From Tannerella sp. (lineage in GTDB: Bacteria; Bacteroidota; Bacteroidia; Bacteroidales; Tannerellaceae), in contig JAIRYY010000092.1 in NCBI GenBank assembly GCA_031267485.1, positions 1 through 6,209 on the forward strand: a stretch of DNA of 6,209 nt, read 5' to 3'. The first letter of the stretch is position 1. Each line of letters opens with the position of its first letter. The translations under genes were made by a program, and so were the position numbers. This document shows positions 5,936-6,209 of the stretch, piece by piece. The notes under the pieces were generated by a model. It saw nothing but the letters and a program-made list of their open reading frames with translations, did not search any database and had not been told where the DNA came from.

Positions 5936-6209
5936 GGTGAGTTCGACCTAAGAAATCTTATTTAAGCCCTAGGAATCAAAGATATCAAGATTGTGAGAAG
6001 GTTTTTCAGGTAGAAAATTGTATGCAATAAGGGCGGAGACCATATTGCATATAAAGTTCACAAAACAACGGTGGCGGGTATGCTCGATCCGGCATATATT
6101 TTTCAATTCATCATTCACGGTTTCTATAAGAGCCCGTTTCCGCAGGTATATTTTATCCCGCAGAAACATGAGGGAGTTTTTCATGTTCCTCTTCAGGCGT
6201 GTGATCAGA
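5936..6209 (-). mobile_element. IS982-family insertion sequence, transposase-3' end (rest outside window)
   Basis: The transposase fragment is followed by AT-rich non-coding sequence. I place the IS edge tentatively near 5936-5940, at GGTGAGTTCGACCTAAG (5936-5952), where an IS end would face the host sequence; only one end is visible. Neither the terminal inverted repeat nor the target duplication can be confirmed. The edge could be off by tens of bases. Confidence 0.5.
5969..6209 (-). CDS. IS982-family transposase, C-terminal fragment (5' end outside window)
   Basis: The last 79 codons of a transposase run in from the right edge and end with TAG at 5971-5969. The frame is open upstream of the ATG at 6184 (codons read LITRLKRN before MKNSLMFLRDK), so that ATG is internal. 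The stretch LRKRALIETVNDELKNICRI followed by EHTRHRC is characteristic of IS982 DDE transposases, and the Glu of IETVN is, to my knowledge, the third catalytic acidic residue. The tail SALIAYNFLPEKPS is also typical. The visible part is uninterrupted. Base use is AT-rich compared with the methyltransferase gene next to it, consistent with horizontal arrival. Whether the full gene is intact cannot be seen. Confidence 0.87.
   Translation of the reverse strand, partial: LITRLKRNMKNSLMFLRDKIYLRKRALIETVNDELKNICRIEHTRHRCFVNFICNMVSALIAYNFLPEKPSHNLDIFDS

Overview
The window looks like a Bacteroidales chromosome of fairly high GC, possibly Alistipes/Rikenellaceae-like (the genus is an inference from composition). 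Evidence: two upstream regions carry the Bacteroidetes-type promoter (TTG/TTTG, about 20 nt, TAnnTTTG). The proteins DUF4783, DUF5686 with a carboxypeptidase-regulatory-like domain, and a short RsmI-like methylase beginning MNPILYLIPVTLGG are typical of this phylum. The two transposase remnants at the edges resemble Bacteroidetes IS elements and are visibly more AT-rich than the genes between them.

Layout. Bases 1-243 are the 3' end of an IS4-family transposase. Bases 244-516 hold no gene I can defend. A good promoter at 517-548 drives a tightly packed plus-strand operon: a secreted DUF4783 protein (584-955), the quinolinate phosphoribosyltransferase nadC (957-1823), and a large outer-membrane DUF5686 protein (1828-4452). 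The gaps are 1 and 4 nt. A possible terminator hairpin (4460-4485) lies inside the end of the convergent neighbour. On the minus strand, from right to left, a TP-methylase/RsmI-like SAM methyltransferase (5759-5055) is followed after 17 nt by a left-handed beta-helix N-acetyltransferase of the WbpD/WlbB type (5037-4456). Their promoter (5768-5799) sits so close to the ATG that the mRNA should be nearly leaderless. The window closes with the 3' end of an IS982-family transposase (minus strand, 5969-6209).

How the genes work together. NadC makes nicotinate mononucleotide for de novo NAD synthesis. Its operon partners are both predicted to be exported, so the operon joins a cytosolic cofactor enzyme to two envelope proteins of unknown role. 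The minus-strand pair joins a probable RNA or tetrapyrrole-type methylase to a nucleotide-sugar acetyltransferase whose usual pathway partners are not in the window. I found no CRISPR, tRNA, rRNA, toxin-antitoxin or defence gene. The window is mostly ordinary core-type chromosome bounded by two IS remnants, and I did not find a convincing new system. The points most worth a second look are the near-leaderless promoter, the mixed NAD/envelope operon, the orphan acetyltransferase and the unexplained 244-516 spacer.
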